Positions 18,445-26,206 of a DNA stretch of 64,000 nt are shown here, one piece after another. How positions within the stretch are numbered: the stretch's first letter is position 1; the number at the start of each line of letters is the position of its first letter. The notes beneath the pieces were generated by a model. It saw only the letters and a list, made by a program, of their open reading frames with translations. It was not told the DNA's origin and did not search any database. The stretch covers positions 30,215 through 94,214 of the forward strand of contig CAJTGI010000015.1 in NCBI GenBank assembly GCA_910575435.1. The letters run 5' to 3'. This stretch comes from Clostridiaceae bacterium (lineage in GTDB: Bacteria > Bacillota > Clostridia > Lachnospirales > Lachnospiraceae). The translations under genes and the position numbers were made by a program.

Positions 18445-19284
18445 ATGAATGAAAAAATGAAAAAGAGAGACAGGGTTACGCTAGCGATATTTGTATTTGT
18501 AACAATTACTGCAGGTGGTTACGGATATTTGGTTGACCAGATTCTTGCGGAACAACCAAAAGGTAATTCGCTGGGAATGGGATTGTGGCTAGTGCTTCCT
18601 TTTTTGACAGGTGTTATTTTGCAAATATTGAATAAGGATTTGAAGCAAGTTGGCTTTAGATTTTATATAATTAATCATTTGAAATGGTATATTTTTTCAT
18701 TTGTCTTGTTTCCATGCGTCATGCTTGTTAGTATCATTGTAGCAAAAATTTTGGGAGGTTTCGTTGTAAATGATGTAGAGTTAAGTGGATTATTTGGAAT
18801 GATGCTTGGCACATTTTTAGCCAACTGTGTGAAAAACATATTTGAAGAGTTTGCATGGAGAGGGTGTCTGGTTCCTTATTTAGAGAAAACAGGAATGAAC
18901 GATTGGTTCTTATATTTGGTGAGTGGTTTTGTGTGGGGGTCTTGGCATATTACGTACTATCTGTTTTTCTTGCCCGATGATTATTTTACCGAAAGAAGCA
19001 GACCAATGATGGTAGTTGCTGGGATTATTATTATGATGTTTTGGTCGCCGGTATTTGTCGAATTACGAAGATTAACCAATTCGGTTTGGCCATGTGTTAT
19101 CCTTCACTCGATGGAAGATGCAGTACCAACCCTATTATTTGTTACGGCTGGTGTGTTTCAGATGAAAGAAAGTTTTTCGGTCGTATTGGACCCGATTTCC
19201 GGAATTATTCCTGTGGCTTTGGTATTTGCATCTGGATTGGTATTAAGGAAATATCGACGAAGAGGTGCAGGTGTTTGTACCTAG
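18445..19284 (+). CDS. CPBP family intramembrane metalloprotease
   Basis: 279 residues with about eight hydrophobic segments. Conserved CPBP (Abi/CAAX) motifs: EEFAWRGCL (metal-binding Glu pair and Arg), WHITYY and HSMEDA (His ligands). Such proteins act in the membrane as prenyl-protein-type proteases or in bacteriocin immunity; the substrate here is unknown. Its position after a TetR gene suggests induced expression. AAGGGAAG precedes the ATG. Confidence 0.85.
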   Translation: MNEKMKKRDRVTLAIFVFVTITAGGYGYLVDQILAEQPKGNSLGMGLWLVLPFLTGVILQILNKDLKQVGFRFYIINHLKWYIFSFVLFPCVMLVSIIVAKILGGFVVNDVELSGLFGMMLGTFLANCVKNIFEEFAWRGCLVPYLEKTGMNDWFLYLVSGFVWGSWHITYYLFFLPDDYFTERSRPMMVVAGIIIMMFWSPVFVELRRLTNSVWPCVILHSMEDAVPTLLFVTAGVFQMKESFSVVLDPISGIIPVALVFASGLVLRKYRRRGAGVCT

Positions 19285-19405
19285 TCCCTCGATTTTGCAT
19301 TTGATCGCATTACAGGTTCATTTTTGCAGTTTTTCATAACCTCGTCAATAAGGAAGAAAAAAATGCTTGACGTTTTCTGCATAATATTATAGAATATATT
19401 CCAGT

Positions 19406-19478
19406 GCTGAAATAGCTCAGTTGGTAGAGCACTTCACTCGTAATGAAGGGGTCGTGGGTTCGAGTCCCATTTTCAGCT
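19406..19478 (+). tRNA. tRNA-Thr (anticodon CGT)
   Basis: 73 bases. Acceptor GCTGAAA/TTTCAGC is perfect, D arm GCTC...GAGC, anticodon stem CTTCA/TGAAG with loop CTCGTAA (anticodon 19439-19441, reading ACG), T arm GTGGG/CCCAT with TTCGAGT loop, discriminator T. CCA is not encoded. Its 3' half is repeated at 26207-26256, marking it as an integration site. Confidence 0.95.
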
Positions 19479-19483
19479 TGGAA
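19434..19483. repeat. attL direct repeat of the tRNA-Thr island
   Basis: Begins TCACTCGTAATGAAG in the anticodon arm and ends CAGCTTGGAA, five bases past the tRNA. It matches 26207-26256 at 49 of 50 positions. Confidence 0.85.
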
Positions 19484-19551
19484 GAAAAAGTGCCGAACTG
19501 CCTTGGATAAAGGGGGTTGGCACTTTTTTCCTTTATAGGAAATTGCTATTT

Positions 19552-19603
19552 TTTAAGAGGAAAAAAACAGGAGTTTATCGAACATATGTCTGATAAACTC
19601 CCG
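19552..19603 (-). terminator. Intrinsic terminator for the small minus-strand gene
   Basis: GAGTTTATC (19571-19579) pairs perfectly with GATAAACTC (19592-19600); reading leftwards it is followed by a long T run. Confidence 0.8.
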
Positions 19604-19631
19604 ACTTTGTATGACGATAAGATGACATGGA

Positions 19632-19808
19632 CTAGAAGATATAAAAACCTTCCACACCAGCCCCGTCATCAAAGAAGTCATCTTCATTTAAGAAATAATC
19701 CATATCGAGAAGGTCATCCTCGCTCATGCGGCGAATGTCCTCGGATGTCATTCCTTCTGATGGGTTATCCATATATCTTTTGCGTAGTTTCTCTGTGTCT
19801 GGGTTCAT
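19632..19808 (-). CDS. Small acidic hypothetical protein, 58 aa
   Basis: The protein starts MNPDTEKLRKRYMDNPSEGM and continues TSEDIRRMSEDDLLDMDYFL, ending in an Asp/Glu-rich tail with FYIF. AAAGGAGG lies seven bases before the ATG and a clean terminator follows, so it is a real gene despite its size. I recall similar short acidic proteins on clostridial mobile elements but assign no function. Its ATG overlaps the stop of the transposase-like remnant upstream (ATGA). Confidence 0.75.
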   Translation of the reverse strand: MNPDTEKLRKRYMDNPSEGMTSEDIRRMSEDDLLDMDYFLNEDDFFDDGAGVEGFYIF

Positions 19809-19928
19809 ATGTACAGCCTCCTTTGAAAGGAGTATACCATAACGGGGCTAGTTTCTTCTACGTATTTGTCATTCTCATGACGGCTGTAATGGAAAGTAAC
19901 AAAGTCACCGTCATAATGGTCATTGCGT
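19805..19928 (-). pseudogene. Remnant of a transposase C-terminal region
   Basis: The frame encodes NDHYDGDFVTFHYSRHENDK and then YVEETSP, which resembles the beta-rich part of IS91/IS801-type (Y2) transposases (VTFxYxRHED pattern). Nothing like a transposase precedes or follows, so only a scrap remains. It ends in an ATGA overlap with the 58-residue gene. Family assignment is tentative. Confidence 0.4.
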
Positions 19929-20095
19929 GGATAAAGGCTAATTTGAAATTTGAGATATATAAATGTAATTCGGAGAATTTTTTGGATGTGGTAAATAAGA
20001 AGGATACTGATGTGGCGATATTTAAACAGTTGATGGATATGGGCACAGCAGGGCAGGCTGAGTTGACGGCATCTAAGGAATCGGTTACATTTTGC

Positions 20096-20755
20096 CATTT
20101 ATAGGAGAGATAAGGGAAATCATTACTGAAAATGGGGAATTGTTTGAAAAATCTCCAGAAATAAGGAGGCTGCTTGAAGACTATTTGACAGAGAAGGAAA
20201 TTACAGCAAGTTATCCATATGTATATTTGATGTGGAAAAAGGCAGTTGTTTCAAAGCAGTTCATAGTCAAAGTGACATTTTCCTATTTTGAAAACAGTTA
20301 TATTCAGTTGAGACATATTATAGGAAACTGTACTGATGTCAGAATGGAGAGGATGAATGAAGCAATCCAATATTTTGGCTCAAGCGGAGCGCTTATTAGG
20401 GAAGAAGGAATTTAATATTGACATAGATAAATTCATGCAGTTTCTTCGCAGTGCTAAGGGTGTTATATTTACCCGGATGCGATTCAAAGATATACGGAGG
20501 GCAAAATAGTTGATATTTATGAAGTGCTTGAACTTTTGTCCGAAAAAGATATAATGGAACAGCGATTGGATAAATTGTTCGCAATGCCAGATGCAGTGAA
20601 AGGGAGGTATGACGATTTTGAAAAATATATTGAAAAGCATGAAATGGCAGATGAGTTTTTGAAAAGGAAGCAGTGTAGAGAGAAAAAAAAGCCGATTGAA
20701 ATAACAAAGAAAGATTTAAAAAAGACCGGCATGTCCGGCCTTTTTTGGCGCGCAA
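20096..20755 (+). pseudogene. Decayed ORF fragments of unknown origin
   Basis: Three overlapping pieces in different frames: one beginning IGEIREIITENGELFEKSPE (to 20415); one from ATG 20358 starting MKQSNILAQAERLLGKKEFN (to 20510); and one reading DAIQRYTEGKIVDIYEVLEL into a charged helical tail (to 20763). The second and third join well across a single frameshift near 20470, so I read them as one broken, helical, charged protein. No family was recognised. Confidence 0.4.
20718..20747. terminator. Terminator-like hairpin
   Basis: AAAAAGACCGG - CATGT - CCGGCCTTTTTT forms a stem with one mismatch and A/T runs on both sides. Bases 20764-21146 downstream contain no gene that I can support. Confidence 0.6.
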
Positions 20756-21146
20756 ATAATTAAGCAAAAAGAGGAATGTATGTTCTGGTGGGAATTTGTC
20801 AAAATATGGTATATAATATTGCCAGAACGAATTGGATAAATAGGGTGGAGAATGATGAACAAGGAAGGAGGGATGGCGAAAGATAATTGAAAATTTGGCA
20901 AATGGCACGTGGATGCCATATCTGTATTTTCTGGTAATCCTGACCGCATCCGGGGATGATGGGGAAAGATATTTAATCTGTAAATAGGAGCATGTTTGAT
21001 GAACCGTTTGGAAGCAAGAATGTTGCAGGGATATTTTAGGATACATACGAGTTTATTCTGAAGAGAAGGAGTTCTATCTTAAGATTGATTGTTAGTAGTC
21101 GAAAATGAGATGTTTTTTTATGTCACACTGATAAGGAGGAGATAAT

Positions 21147-21779
21147 TTGGCTAATGCAAATAGCGTAGTGATTGGAGAGAATTGCATAAAGTTTTATAAT
21201 GAGGTATTGAAAATATCAAACATATCGCGAACATGGATTTTTAGGTTCCAAAATGTAGAAAAGAAAAAATATGAAGAGCAGAAGAGGGCGTATGAAAATG
21301 CTAAGATTCAGTACGAGCGGTCCGAGGTCCAGAAAAAGAGGGACTCCATGAGGAATATTATCATTGGCATTGCCGTTTCTTTAGTTGTTTCAATGTTTGG
21401 CTTTAATTTTGAGTCGGCTGCTGTAGGTCTCTTGTTTTTATGTATTGCGGGCATTTTGGCTTATGTGGCTTTTGGGATATACAAAAAAGATACCGCCTAC
21501 CCTTATGCCCCTCCGGCAGAGAGGATGTTTCCTGAAAAATTTGGCCTCGGCATAGAAATGAATTCCGGCTATACCGCCACTTTTACCGCCATAGGCGATG
21601 ACGGGGTGAAGGCACTTAGCGAATTGCAGGACAATATCGCAGAAGCGGATGTGCGCAAGGACGTAATCTGTTTAAATTTGAATGAATACAATATAAGCGT
21701 AGAAAATAACGAGGGCATCATCAATACCGGAGATTTTGCAAGCAATGCAACCTATCAAGGAGGGAAGGACAACTCATGA
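21147..21779 (+). CDS. DUF6232-like two-pass membrane protein, island cargo
   Basis: 210 residues from a TTG start with AAGGAGGAGATAAT upstream. The N-terminus (SVVIGENCIKFYNEVLKISN) resembles DUF6232; a charged coiled stretch (about 45-75) leads to two hydrophobic segments (IIIGIAVSLVVSMFGF and VGLLFLCIAGILAYVAFGIY), then a cytosolic domain. The tail carries ENNEGIINTGDF, a pattern shared with the start of the next protein. The genes overlap by four bases (ATGA). Function unknown; a role with the partner in a conflict system is only inferred. Confidence 0.7.
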   Translation: MANANSVVIGENCIKFYNEVLKISNISRTWIFRFQNVEKKKYEEQKRAYENAKIQYERSEVQKKRDSMRNIIIGIAVSLVVSMFGFNFESAAVGLLFLCIAGILAYVAFGIYKKDTAYPYAPPAERMFPEKFGLGIEMNSGYTATFTAIGDDGVKALSELQDNIAEADVRKDVICLNLNEYNISVENNEGIINTGDFASNATYQGGKDNS

Positions 21780-22102
21780 GCACGACGATTAATGTGAAAA
21801 GAAACAAAGGCGTGATTAACACGGGTGAATGCGGCAAAAATGTGGTTATAAATCAGAAAAAGGAATGCAAGGCGACAGACGATATAAATTGGGAAGCCCT
21901 CAATAAGGAAATTGGCATTTTGAAATCAAGCCCGGATTCGTCCATCAGGAAATTTGCCCATGAAGCAGGAGAAGTGGCAGAAAAAGAGGACAGGCAAGGA
22001 GTCCTTAACGTATTGTCAAAATGGGTTCCGTGCATAGCAGATCTGATATCATCATCATATTACATTATTGAAATTGCAAAAAACTTTGGAATTGGGTTTT
22101 GA
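21776..22102 (+). CDS. Small hypothetical protein with INTG motif, partner of the membrane protein
   Basis: 108 residues. It opens with TTINVKRNKGVINTGECGKN and VVINQKK, a short beta motif (NxGxINTG) also found at the end of the preceding protein. The rest is helical, ending in a hydrophobic stretch (CIADLISSSYYIIEIAKNFG). Coupled to the gene before it by an ATGA overlap. I do not recognise the family. Similar 'INTG' segments occur, from memory, near NTPase-type conflict proteins, which is weak support only. Confidence 0.65.
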   Translation: MSTTINVKRNKGVINTGECGKNVVINQKKECKATDDINWEALNKEIGILKSSPDSSIRKFAHEAGEVAEKEDRQGVLNVLSKWVPCIADLISSSYYIIEIAKNFGIGF

Positions 22103-22280
22103 AAGATGAAAATATGGAATATGTTGCTTATATTTTCAAGAATAGAAATGGTGTGAGGGGCGTGTTATTGAGGAAATTTGATGAGGAACTCCATGACAAA
22201 GGATACCTATGAAGTCGGCAGGGTCGATGTCGAAGCAGCAGGCTTTTCTGCTCAACATCTCTATCAAGCGGTAATCGCAT

Positions 22281-22325
22281 AAAACAGCCTCATTGAAAAA
22301 TTCAGCTATGGGGCTGTTTTGTTAT
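22281..22325 (+). terminator. Intrinsic terminator
   Basis: AAAACAGCC (22281-22289) pairs with GGCTGTTTT (22312-22320) followed by T-rich sequence. It could end the two-gene cassette at 21147-22102; between them (22103-22280) there is only a 29-codon frame at 22193 that I do not support as a gene. Confidence 0.65.
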
Positions 22326-22539
22326 GCGACGCATGGAACCGGGAAGAATTTGCAGCGGATAAAGAGAATTCTAATGTTTTTGGTATCAACCCTCACTTTT
22401 GCGATAGGCTATATGTATAGGTAGTGTGTGGAGACCGGGCGCAGCCCGTCAGGACCATATTGCATGCCTGTGGAAACAACAAACCTCCGATATATTGGCT
22501 ATAGCGGTGTATGTGCAGCCCGGCGGCATCCTGGAAGAC

Positions 22540-22825
22540 GGCCGTTAAAGGATGGAGCAGGACGAGTGGAAGTACCACTGCAGAATATGTGGCAGGGGAC
22601 AGTTTTATCGTAACAGACGGCATGGACCTGTATGCGGTGTGGGAAGCGAACACTTATTCTGTGCATTATTATAGCGAAGGGGTACCGTGCGGATTGGATG
22701 ATGCTGTATATGACGTGGTGCTGAATCTGGCTAGGGTGGAAGAACTGGGCATCAGCAGGACAGGCTATGCCTTTATTTGTTCGGAGGTTTTGGATTTAGT
22801 CCCCCTGATGGCACTTCTGCTGTAA
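22540..22825 (+). pseudogene. Remnant of an InlB B-repeat surface protein
   Basis: The frame reads KGWSRTSGSTTAEYVAGDSF then IVTDGMDLYAVWEANTYSVH, a textbook Listeria-Bacteroides (InlB_B) repeat, followed by HYYSEGVPCG and a stop at 22823. Neither a signal peptide nor a wall anchor is present, and upstream frames are broken, so this is a fragment of a larger extracellular protein. Confidence 0.65.
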
Positions 22826-22829
22826 TGAT

Positions 22830-22902
22830 TGTATAATTTTTGCAGCAGCGGCCGCAATCAACCAAGGGTCTGCAATGTTTCCAGGTGCCCAAGCATTCAA
22901 TG
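22830..22902 (-). pseudogene. Possible DUF4411 (PIN-like) fragment
   Basis: The minus strand reads NAWAPGNIADPWLIAAAAAK before losing frame. ADPWLIAxA is a recurring motif of DUF4411 PIN-like toxins, but only about 24 residues are readable. A single short motif is weak evidence. Confidence 0.3.
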
Positions 22903-23349
22903 CTTATTCTTTATAAAGGCCGCATGTATGTACATACTGAAGTCCTTTCCATACGAATGCTTTCGCATAATGCTCTCACGAAGCATCCATCCAGACGTCT
23001 GCCCATCGTATTATAATAGTTTCCGCTAGAGTTCCCCCTTATTTGTCTTCATTTCTCCAAGCGTTTTCGAGGCATGGCCCTCAGCCCGTATGCAATTATT
23101 GCAAACCGCAAGTTGAACTGGTGGTTGCTGACTTAGATAGTCATTCAATTGCAGAACATCATTACTAAAAAATGTGTCAAGACACGAAAATTATGTCTTT
23201 CCATCTGAATGCTATTTGGGATGCATCAGTTAGGAACAGATATCACATCATGCATGGTTTCAATAAATCTGGAACTGCCAACTTCATATCCGCATTTGAT
23301 ATATCTATTCGCAGCCGTCCGGTTTATCAATGCCAGGTCAAATAGCGAT
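22903..23349. other. Stretch without a supported gene
   Basis: On the minus strand there are short open pieces (for example GWMLRESIMRKHSYGKDFSM near 22912-23000, and LALINRTAANRYIKCGYEVG near 23230-23340) that look like debris of coding sequence, with stops between. I recognise no family and no intact gene. Confidence 0.4.
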
Positions 23350-24498
23350 TCACTCGATAATCCCAAAGGATTCATAAGACATGGAAGCTCTTTTTCCGTA
23401 TGAAACATCTCCGACGATCTCTACATGATTCCCCCTTTCATGTGCCTTGATGGCTTTGCCATAGTCATCTTTGCTTAATTCCACCATGACGGTTCTCCGT
23501 CTGTCATTCTCATCAAGATAGGCAACCGTGATTTTCCCGCTTTTGCGCTGCTGCACGTCGGGAGTTGATTCCAGCTTCATGATTCGGCCGATGATTTTCG
23601 TTGACTTATTCGCCTCATCCTTCAGTTCCCTGATTGTCGTTTCAATAGGCTGGTAATAATCATGCGAAAGCGTTATCCTGCTTTCGATGCCGGCATCATG
23701 CTCCACGACGGGGGACCATTCAGCGATAAACTCCAGGTTCGCTCCATCTGAATCAAGATTGAGCCCTCCCAATGCCTCATAAAAGTTCGCACTGATCATG
23801 TTCCCATTATTTTGCGCTACTAAGCGGTGCATCTCGTCATTATCAATGCTGTTCTTAATAATGGCTATATTCTTCATGACACGGCTCGTGACTTGCCTGG
23901 TCAGCGAGTTTGCGCATCGCATTTCATCGGTAAAAATGCTTAACTGTTTATATCCTTCATTATCATCAAACTCTGCAAACGGGCAGACGACTGAAACGAC
24001 ATAGCTTCCTATCTCGGTCTGGCCAAACCTGCAGTTTGATAAGAATTTCACTATGGAGTCATCCATCCTTCCCTGATGCTGCTTTCTCGGGTGCAGGATA
24101 TCCTGAGCGGCCGCTGCCAATAGCTTTTTGGCGTTCTCATACATCCGAATCGCATCATCAAAAAGGATGTTTCCCGTCTCGATCTCTTTTTTGTCTAATC
24201 GGATCTTCAAGATATCCGTATTGGGGTTCAGCAGGTACAGCATGATCTGCTCTAATGATTTGCCTTCAGCCGTTGCCACGGTTTCCACGGCCTTATACAT
24301 TGCTTCCCTATAATCACTGAGCCTTCTTTCTATCGGAATGGCAACCTGAAAGAATTGGTCTCCTCTTTCATATTGGAATATTTTTATATGCTTCCTCTTG
24401 CTCTGGAACAGTTTCCAGCCCGTGTCCTTCAGATATTTTGAAAATGCAAGCGGGCTGATGCCTTCGGTCAGATCCATGAAGTTGACAGAATATATCAT
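23350..24498 (-). CDS. Hypothetical protein coupled to a DUF4365-like nuclease; candidate defence component
   Basis: 382 residues, not recognised. The start is ATG 24498 (AAAGGAGG seven bases before it), whose ATG overlaps the stop of the DUF4365-like gene (ATGA); a GTG two codons upstream is less likely. Residues 1-150 are mixed alpha/beta (FQYERGDQFFQVAIPIERRL), the middle is helical (RQVTSRVMKNIAIIKNSIDN), and the last 85 residues (KIIGRIMKLESTPDVQQRKS, EIVGDVSYG) look like an OB-type beta barrel, which would suit nucleic-acid binding. Conserved coupling to a predicted nuclease makes a two-protein system likely; function is inferred. Confidence 0.75.
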   Translation of the reverse strand: MIYSVNFMDLTEGISPLAFSKYLKDTGWKLFQSKRKHIKIFQYERGDQFFQVAIPIERRLSDYREAMYKAVETVATAEGKSLEQIMLYLLNPNTDILKIRLDKKEIETGNILFDDAIRMYENAKKLLAAAAQDILHPRKQHQGRMDDSIVKFLSNCRFGQTEIGSYVVSVVCPFAEFDDNEGYKQLSIFTDEMRCANSLTRQVTSRVMKNIAIIKNSIDNDEMHRLVAQNNGNMISANFYEALGGLNLDSDGANLEFIAEWSPVVEHDAGIESRITLSHDYYQPIETTIRELKDEANKSTKIIGRIMKLESTPDVQQRKSGKITVAYLDENDRRRTVMVELSKDDYGKAIKAHERGNHVEIVGDVSYGKRASMSYESFGIIE

Positions 24499-25004
24499 GG
24501 CCACTCCTCCTTTGCTATCCTTTTCATTATTTCCTGCAGGCTTTCCGAATTGATGACGTTCTTCTTATCTATTGCCACGTTTATAGTGCCCGTGTTCGCA
24601 GTTCCTGATTCGGCTGAAAATTCTGCCCAATACATGCAGCCCTTGACCAGCAGTTCTTCCCGAGTCCAATTGAGCCATTGCCCTTCGTCTTCTGGCAATA
24701 CCAGCAGCCCCAGCATGATTGGGGTTGTGGATGGGAGGCACAGGTCGTTATAGTTTTTGGCCTTGAGTTTATAGGTGAGGGTGCTTCCGTTATCCGTATA
24801 TTGGGATGGAGAAGATGTGCATTTTAACTGAATCCGAAGTTCTGCAACGTATTTCCTATGCTGGTCCAGCAATATCGTTTTCCTCAATATGCCGTCCGTG
24901 CTGTCATCGTCATGCCTCTCGATTTCATATGCAATGCCAGCATATGCGCAAATTGCTGAAATATAGCTTATGCTAATGTCTTCTTTCATTTGGGTTATCT
25001 GCAT
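24495..25004 (-). CDS. DUF4365-like predicted nuclease
   Basis: 169 residues. The order ISYISAICAYAGIAYEIERH, D(D)STDGILRKT, AELRIQLKCTSSPSQ, LKAKNYNDLCLPSTTPIMLG and VKGCMYWAEFSA fits DUF4365, a family often found in defence islands. Asp in STDG and the Gln-x-Lys of RIQLKCT resemble a PD-(D/E)XK active site (D...QxK). AAAGGAGG precedes the ATG by six bases. It is the first gene of a two-gene operon with the 382-residue protein. It could cut or sense foreign nucleic acid; no direct proof is in the sequence. Confidence 0.75.
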   Translation of the reverse strand: MQITQMKEDISISYISAICAYAGIAYEIERHDDDSTDGILRKTILLDQHRKYVAELRIQLKCTSSPSQYTDNGSTLTYKLKAKNYNDLCLPSTTPIMLGLLVLPEDEGQWLNWTREELLVKGCMYWAEFSAESGTANTGTINVAIDKKNVINSESLQEIMKRIAKEEWP

Positions 25005-25029
25005 GTTGCGCCTCCTTTATCTTTTTTAT

Positions 25030-25057
25030 ATTATATCACTTTTCCAAGTCACGTCTA
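25030..25057 (-). promoter_or_regulatory. Possible promoter of the DUF4365 operon
   Basis: Perfect TATAAT on the minus strand (25030-25035) with TAGACG 16 bases upstream (25052-25057, four of six matches to TTGACA), about 25 bases ahead of the start codon of the first gene. Confidence 0.45.
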
Positions 25058-25186
25058 TATGAAAAGCGAAAATATGATAGATTTTCATGTCTTGCTGAAC
25101 CGCCCAGCCAATCCTTTCCCATGCCCCGGTACGCACATATTTTCTTTGCAACAGCAAATAATTGGAGCATGGAAAAGTGAGATAGG

Positions 25187-25652
25187 AGGAAAGCATTAAA
25201 GGCTGTGTAAATAATGGCATTTCAGAGGAAGCGGCATATGAAATTTGGGATGAAATGGCAGATTTTGCAAAATACGCTTTTAATAAGTCCCATGCTGCTT
25301 TGCAAAGGAGTATGAAGCATATTCCAGCCTTATCAAAGAAAATGCAGTCATCAAGATTTCTGGCAAAATTTCAGAGATTGAAGACGATTTTAGTGGCCGG
25401 AATGAAAAAATCTTGCAGATTATAGTAAAAACGGTCATGCAATTAGTTCCAAAACAAAAGGAAATCATCGTGTATGGCAACGAAACGACAAAAGAGGGGT
25501 GGGCAGAATTCAGGAATCGCCTGTCATCCTATGAAGCGGAAGGAGGTTTTCCGCTGATACTGTTTAACTTATCGCTGAACCGTTTTCAGCCGACCGGGCT
25601 GTTTGTATCAAAGGTTATATTGGAAAGTCCGCATTTTCAGGTTGAGATGTAA
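25187..25652 (+). pseudogene. dnaE: Internally deleted remnant of DNA polymerase III alpha (dnaE)
   Basis: The first frame reads EESIKGCVNNGISEEAAYEI then WDEMADFAKYAFNKSHAA, the highly conserved DnaE block before the tRNA-synthetase-like OB region. Immediately after SHAA the frame changes to KEYEAYSSLIKENAVIKISG, which is the DnaE C-terminal OB-fold segment (KFKDLLxEDSxVxVxGR type). About 130 or more residues that normally separate the two are missing. It ends at 25652. It is therefore a non-functional scrap of a second, element-borne dnaE, not the chromosomal gene. Confidence 0.75.
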
Positions 25653-25691
25653 TCAAATCCTTGGGAGTAAATAAAAATATTTTATAGCAAT

Positions 25692-25727
25692 ATGCACTGT
25701 AGGCCATTGGCTTATGGTGCATTTTTT
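25692..25727 (+). terminator. Intrinsic terminator after the dnaE remnant
   Basis: ATGCAC (25692-25697) pairs with GTGCAT (25717-25722), with a further inner AGGCC/GGCTT pairing, then a T run. Confidence 0.65.
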
Positions 25728-25781
25728 CTGTTACAGAAAAATGCTATATTTCTGCAACGGACATAATATTGATGAAAAGAT

Positions 25782-25868
25782 ATTATAGGAAACAAAATCG
25801 GTTTCCTATAATCGATTTACGGCACAAAGGCATGTGCCTTTTATCAGAACTAAAAAGCAAGTTCTGAT
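25782..25868. promoter_or_regulatory. Cluster of three inverted repeats before the excisionase gene
   Basis: ATTATAGGAAAC/GTTTCCTATAAT (25782-25793, 25801-25812), GGCACA/TGTGCC (25821-25826, 25833-25838) and ATCAGAACT/AGTTCTGAT (25843-25851, 25860-25868), all perfect, in 87 bases. Such a cluster suits recombination accessory sites or an element origin, but could also be operators. Confidence 0.55.
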
Positions 25869-25934
25869 AAGTTATATTATATGCAGAAAAATTATATATC
25901 TGCAAACTTGACAGTAAGTGAGGCGTATATTAAT

Positions 25935-26126
25935 ATGAGAGAAATGGAAACATATATGACACCAAAAGAAATAATGGAGCATTTGCAGATTGGAAAAGAC
26001 AAGGCTTACTCATTGTGCGCTTTAAAGGGGTTTCCGGCGATAAAGTTTGGCAGTACATATAGAATAAACAAAGCGAAGTATATGAAATGGTTAGAGGAGC
26101 ATGAAGGAATGAAAGTTTCTTTATAG
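25935..26126 (+). CDS. Excisionase-like HTH_17 DNA-binding protein
   Basis: 63 residues from ATG 25935: METYMTPKEIMEHLQIGKDK, then AYSLCALKGFPAIKFGSTYR and a final helix KYMKWLEEHEG, the winged-helix layout of MerR-like excisionases (HTH_17). The frame is open to ATG 25881, but residues before MREMET do not fit the family; neither start has a strong ribosome site. It ends 80 bases before the right attachment repeat, the usual place of xis in an integrated element. The integrase that should accompany it is absent. Confidence 0.7.
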   Translation: MREMETYMTPKEIMEHLQIGKDKAYSLCALKGFPAIKFGSTYRINKAKYMKWLEEHEGMKVSL

Positions 26127-26206
26127 TTATGGTAACTATTATGGTAACTTTTCTGATTGCATGCTAAGAACACTATAAAATGTGTATGTTTGGAGCATGA
26201 AGGTTC

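Noticed and set aside
19517-20104. 195-codon plus-strand frame in the island
   Set aside because: It crosses the minus-strand 58-residue gene, its terminator and the transposase tail, and has no ribosome site.
22428-22613. 61-codon plus-strand frame
   Set aside because: It overlaps the readable InlB-repeat frame in another phase and has no family or ribosome site.
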